A stretch of 64,000 nucleotides of DNA. Origin: Azorinus chamasolen. Lineage: Eukaryota; Mollusca; Bivalvia; Cardiida; Solecurtidae. The translations under genes and the position numbers were made by a program. This document shows, piece after piece, positions 63,789 through 64,000 of the stretch (position 1 is its first letter; each line of letters opens with the position of its first letter). The notes under the pieces were generated by a model. The model was not told the origin of the DNA. It saw only the letters and a program-made list of their open reading frames with translations, and searched no databases. The stretch spans positions 81,455,945-81,519,944 of the forward strand of contig OY755243.1 in assembly GCA_963576725.1 (NCBI GenBank), given 5' to 3'.

Positions 63789-63958
63789 CCAGAGCAGTTC
63801 CATATCCAGCTGTAGCCAGTGAACCAGTGTTACAATGTGTTAGTACATTCAGAGGTTTGATACTACACAGTTCAACCATGTGCTCAGCACCATACTTGCC
63901 AATGGCATGATTTGTGGCAATGTCATCTTCAAACATCTTCTCAAATGCCTCAATCATT
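63789..63958 (-). CDS. MRI1: Methylthioribose-1-phosphate isomerase, third-last exon
   Basis: Encodes 56 residues and the first base of a Gly codon: [20 protein letters not shown] to [18 protein letters not shown]. The THCNTG motif carries the Cys known as the catalytic residue of this isomerase family, and [10 protein letters not shown] is a conserved phosphate-binding region. The exon begins after GACTTTTTCAG with AG at 63959-63960; one base completes a codon begun upstream. The Met at its start is therefore internal, and the N-terminal part of the gene lies beyond the window. The donor GTAAGC is at 63788-63783, and the join to 61512 gives GTALGVVRS, as expected. Confidence 0.94.
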
Positions 63959-64000
63959 CTGAAAAAGTCAAGGATGTATATAAAATGAGCTCAACCCTTT

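Overview
The window is animal nuclear DNA: AT-rich, intron-rich and almost saturated with short non-autonomous transposons. The two protein-coding genes, the hairpin elements ending in CTCTTGTT, and the runs of GTCAAGGTCA and CTGTCTGTC inside them suggest a bivalve mollusc, perhaps a heterodont. This assignment is inferred from remembered repeat style and not from a database match.

Two conserved genes lie tail to tail. On the + strand is a neuronal calcium sensor of the hippocalcin/neurocalcin subfamily. Its coding sequence is in two exons (5632-6009 and 39142-39339) separated by a 33-kb intron; the join is in phase and gives 191 residues. On the - strand are the last three coding exons of methylthioribose-1-phosphate isomerase of methionine salvage (63789-63958, 61111-61512, 59381-59514). 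Its 5' exons lie beyond the right edge. The roughly 20 kb between the two stop codons holds no gene I recognise. No tRNA or rRNA gene was seen.

Most of the remainder is palindromic MITE-like DNA. I name the families by their central hairpins. A and A2 have arms with CAAACAGAGTAGACCC; their ends are TTAACCCTTT and AAAGGGTTAA. B has arms with GATAAATAGAGCATTTGC and TTAA ends. C has arms with CAAACAGTGCAGACCC and TTAA ends. D has TACAGTAAAACCTC ends and a GCAGAAAGCTCC core; D2 is a relative with AATAAACACTCCC ends. E has arms with CAAATAGTGCAGACCC and ends TACCCTAAATA. F has arms with CAAACAGTTTGGATCC and TTAACTCTTT-like ends. G has arms with GACCACTCTTTAGAAT. H has arms with GTAAATAGTGAAGACCC and TTAA ends. 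A second group, here called hairpin-headed (HH) elements, has a GC-rich 5' hairpin after a T-run, then CTGTCTGTC, then tandem repeats of 130-170 bp, and usually a TCTTGTT end. Elements are nested two and three deep with clean TTAA or TA target duplications.

Large tandem arrays are a 19-bp array (6219-6881), a 20-bp array (11276-11458), a 42-bp array of 74 copies (11804-14916), a 40-bp array (56396-57840), a 64-bp array (59069-59333) and a 27-bp array (61513-62110). The first three each lie inside a MITE and look like expansions of its interior. The last two, together with a duplicated exon end (60802-61090), sit on the polyadenylation, acceptor and donor sites of the isomerase gene. A fossil LINE (49735-52310) lies inside a 4.5-kb unit with long inverted termini (48458-52949).

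The two genes have no evident functional link. One encodes a membrane-associated calcium sensor and the other a cytosolic metabolic enzyme.
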